The position numbers and the translations under genes were made by a program. Shown piece after piece: positions 4,124 through 5,223 of a stretch of DNA of 5,223 nucleotides. Origin of the DNA: DATKGL01 sp035510795 (GTDB lineage: Bacteria > Patescibacteriota > Saccharimonadia > Saccharimonadales > UBA4665); NCBI GenBank assembly GCA_035510795.1, contig DATKGL010000014.1, positions 1-5,223 on the forward strand. Direction: 5' to 3'. Position 1 is the first letter of the stretch, and every line of letters starts with the position of its first letter. The notes under the pieces are model-generated. The model searched no databases, was not told the origin of the DNA, and saw only the letters and a program-made list of their open reading frames with translations.

Positions 4124-5223
4124 ATGGCAGAACAATTGCCGGATCAAATGTTTGAGCAGCCAATGGCGGTCGAGGAAGCCGCAGTAGTAGACAGGCCGGA
4201 TATCAGAACCAGGATCTGGCACAGACTAGCCACTCTTGGAATGGCGGGAGCAGCTCTTGTCGGTGTAGAAGCTGGTCAGTTTGATTCTGCCAGCGCACAA
4301 CCCCAGACATCTGGAATAGAAGGATCAGCTAATTTGCCTGGTGCGCACGGATTAACCGACACCTTAGTTTATCAGTACCCCAATTCACCTTATTTTCAAG
4401 ATGATGGCATGATTCAAATAAATGTAGATCCTGGTGGTGACTCTGTCGACTGGTTAGTAGAAAAAGGCTGTCGAGAGACTGGTGAAGTTGTTAGATTTCG
4501 GTCCGGCCAAACTACTAATATTCCACCAATCAGTGGCAGTACTGAAGGCGGCGCTGATGAAGGCTATCGTGACCCGATAGTTTATGTTCGGGTCAATGCC
4601 GATGATTGTCCAAAACCGGCATTTGTCGGAATGGCACCGACTCCCGACGGTAAAGGTTATTGGCTCGTGGAAAATAATGGTGTAGTTGAAAACTTTGGCG
4701 ACGCTAAGTTCGAGGGTGATGCTGAGCAGCTTAATCCTAACAAGCGAGCCGGCGGTAGGAACAGTGTTAAACTAGGGGAAAGTGTTGTGGCTATAGCTGC
4801 TACGACTAATCACAACGGATACTGGGTGGATACATCTACTGGCATCGATTATGCATTTGGCAATGCTAAGAACTACGGTTCTATGCCAAGGGGTACCTCT
4901 ACGGGAGTTGTCGGTTTGACCACCTCGTCAAATGGAAAGGGGTATTATCAATTATATCAAGATGGATACGTCCACTCCTTTGGCGACGTTTATCTATACG
5001 GAGAAGTGGCAAATGGTGGAATTTATGGAGGATTAGTCAGCATGTCGGTGGATGAAAAAACCGGTGGCTATTGGTTGGCAAGCGCAAATGGTGATGTTTT
5101 TGCTTTTAATGCGCCAGATGATGGTTCTTTAGAAGGAAAGAAACTTAGTAAGCCCATAGTCGGGATAGAAGCAGCTCCTGATGGCAGCGGCTACCGGCTG
5201 GTTTCTTCAACGGGTCGTGTGTT
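4124..5223 (+). CDS. Secreted Actinobacteria-style GYW/FGD repeat protein (3' end outside window)
   Basis: The reading frame stays open from ATG 4124 to the window edge (366 complete codons). AGAGGA (4111-4116) lies 7 bases upstream, and an in-frame TAG at 4076 rules out a much earlier start. A long polar N-region of about 34 residues leads to a hydrophobic stretch (35-50) and a likely signal peptidase site in SASA-QPQ, after residue 58, so the protein is exported. Residues 75-163 form a small uncharacterised domain with two cysteines, 116 and 162, that could form a disulfide. From residue 167 there are at least five repeats with G-x-G-Y-W and F-G-D/N cores, spaced mostly 41-42 residues, likely blades of a beta-propeller. 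This pattern is common in secreted proteins of Actinobacteria, usually with unknown function. Adhesion or host contact is an inference only. Confidence 0.85.
   Translation, partial: MAEQLPDQMFEQPMAVEEAAVVDRPDIRTRIWHRLATLGMAGAALVGVEAGQFDSASAQPQTSGIEGSANLPGAHGLTDTLVYQYPNSPYFQDDGMIQINVDPGGDSVDWLVEKGCRETGEVVRFRSGQTTNIPPISGSTEGGADEGYRDPIVYVRVNADDCPKPAFVGMAPTPDGKGYWLVENNGVVENFGDAKFEGDAEQLNPNKRAGGRNSVKLGESVVAIAATTNHNGYWVDTSTGIDYAFGNAKNYGSMPRGTSTGVVGLTTSSNGKGYYQLYQDGYVHSFGDVYLYGEVANGGIYGGLVSMSVDEKTGGYWLASANGDVFAFNAPDDGSLEGKKLSKPIVGIEAAPDGSGYRLVSSTGRV
4622..5223 (+). repeat. Tandem protein repeats, about 41-42 residues each
   Basis: Five divergent repeats are visible at residues 167-199, 222-254, 262-294, 304-338 and 345 onward (cut by the window edge). 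Each begins with V/I-G/A/S-hydrophobic and proceeds through GYW (178-180), GYW (232-234), GYY (273-275), GYW (315-317) or GYR (356-358) to FGD, FGN or FAFN and a YG or EG end. The aromatic positions are 54, 41, 42 and 41 residues apart; the first gap is longer because of an insertion at about 200-220. The DNA itself is not repetitive, so the duplication is old. Confidence 0.75.

Overview
The window looks like a chromosomal segment of a Candidate Phyla Radiation (Patescibacteria) bacterium, most plausibly a Saccharibacteria (TM7) relative. This is inferred from the AT-leaning composition with very AT-rich spacers, a TrmB-type regulator, a broken membrane-anchored Cache sensor of a kind I associate with that group, and genes that are mostly single units with their own promoters. 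The genetic code looks standard: a TGA ends the membrane protein at the expected end of its domain, and no in-frame TGA interrupts any coding region, which argues against the TGA-to-glycine codes of Gracilibacteria and Absconditabacteria. No rRNA, tRNA, CRISPR array or insertion sequence is visible.

Layout. Positions 1-473 hold no gene but are rich in structure: a pyrimidine-then-purine tract, two copies of a 26-bp AT-rich repeat, a weak minus-strand terminator candidate and a perfect 23-bp inverted repeat at 280-331. A TrmB-like regulator lies on the minus strand (474-1250). It is divergent from a plus-strand gene for a probable Rossmann-type cytoplasmic protein (1414-2295). The 163-bp region between them contains a near-consensus promoter in each direction and an 8-bp-arm dyad covering the regulator's own -35 box. 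This is the architecture of an autoregulated local switch.

Downstream on the plus strand is a flippase-like membrane protein of the lysylphosphatidylglycerol-synthase TM family (2453-3415), with its own promoter placed so close to the ATG that the mRNA should be leaderless. Next is the remnant of a Cache-domain membrane sensor (about 3522-3935), disrupted by an in-frame TAG and missing its N-terminal part. The window ends inside a secreted repeat protein (4124 to beyond 5223) with a signal peptide and at least five GYW/FGD repeats of about 41 residues, a repeat style typical of Actinobacteria surface and secreted proteins.

How the genes may work together: the regulator and the Rossmann gene are the only pair tied by visible control DNA. 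The flippase-like protein and the secreted repeat protein point to cell-envelope and surface functions, and the broken sensor suggests a membrane sensing gene being lost. I find no convincing new multi-gene system. The best leads are the divergent switch with its uncharacterised target, the predicted leaderless promoters, the 23-bp hairpin, and the Actinobacteria-style repeat protein in a probable epibiont.
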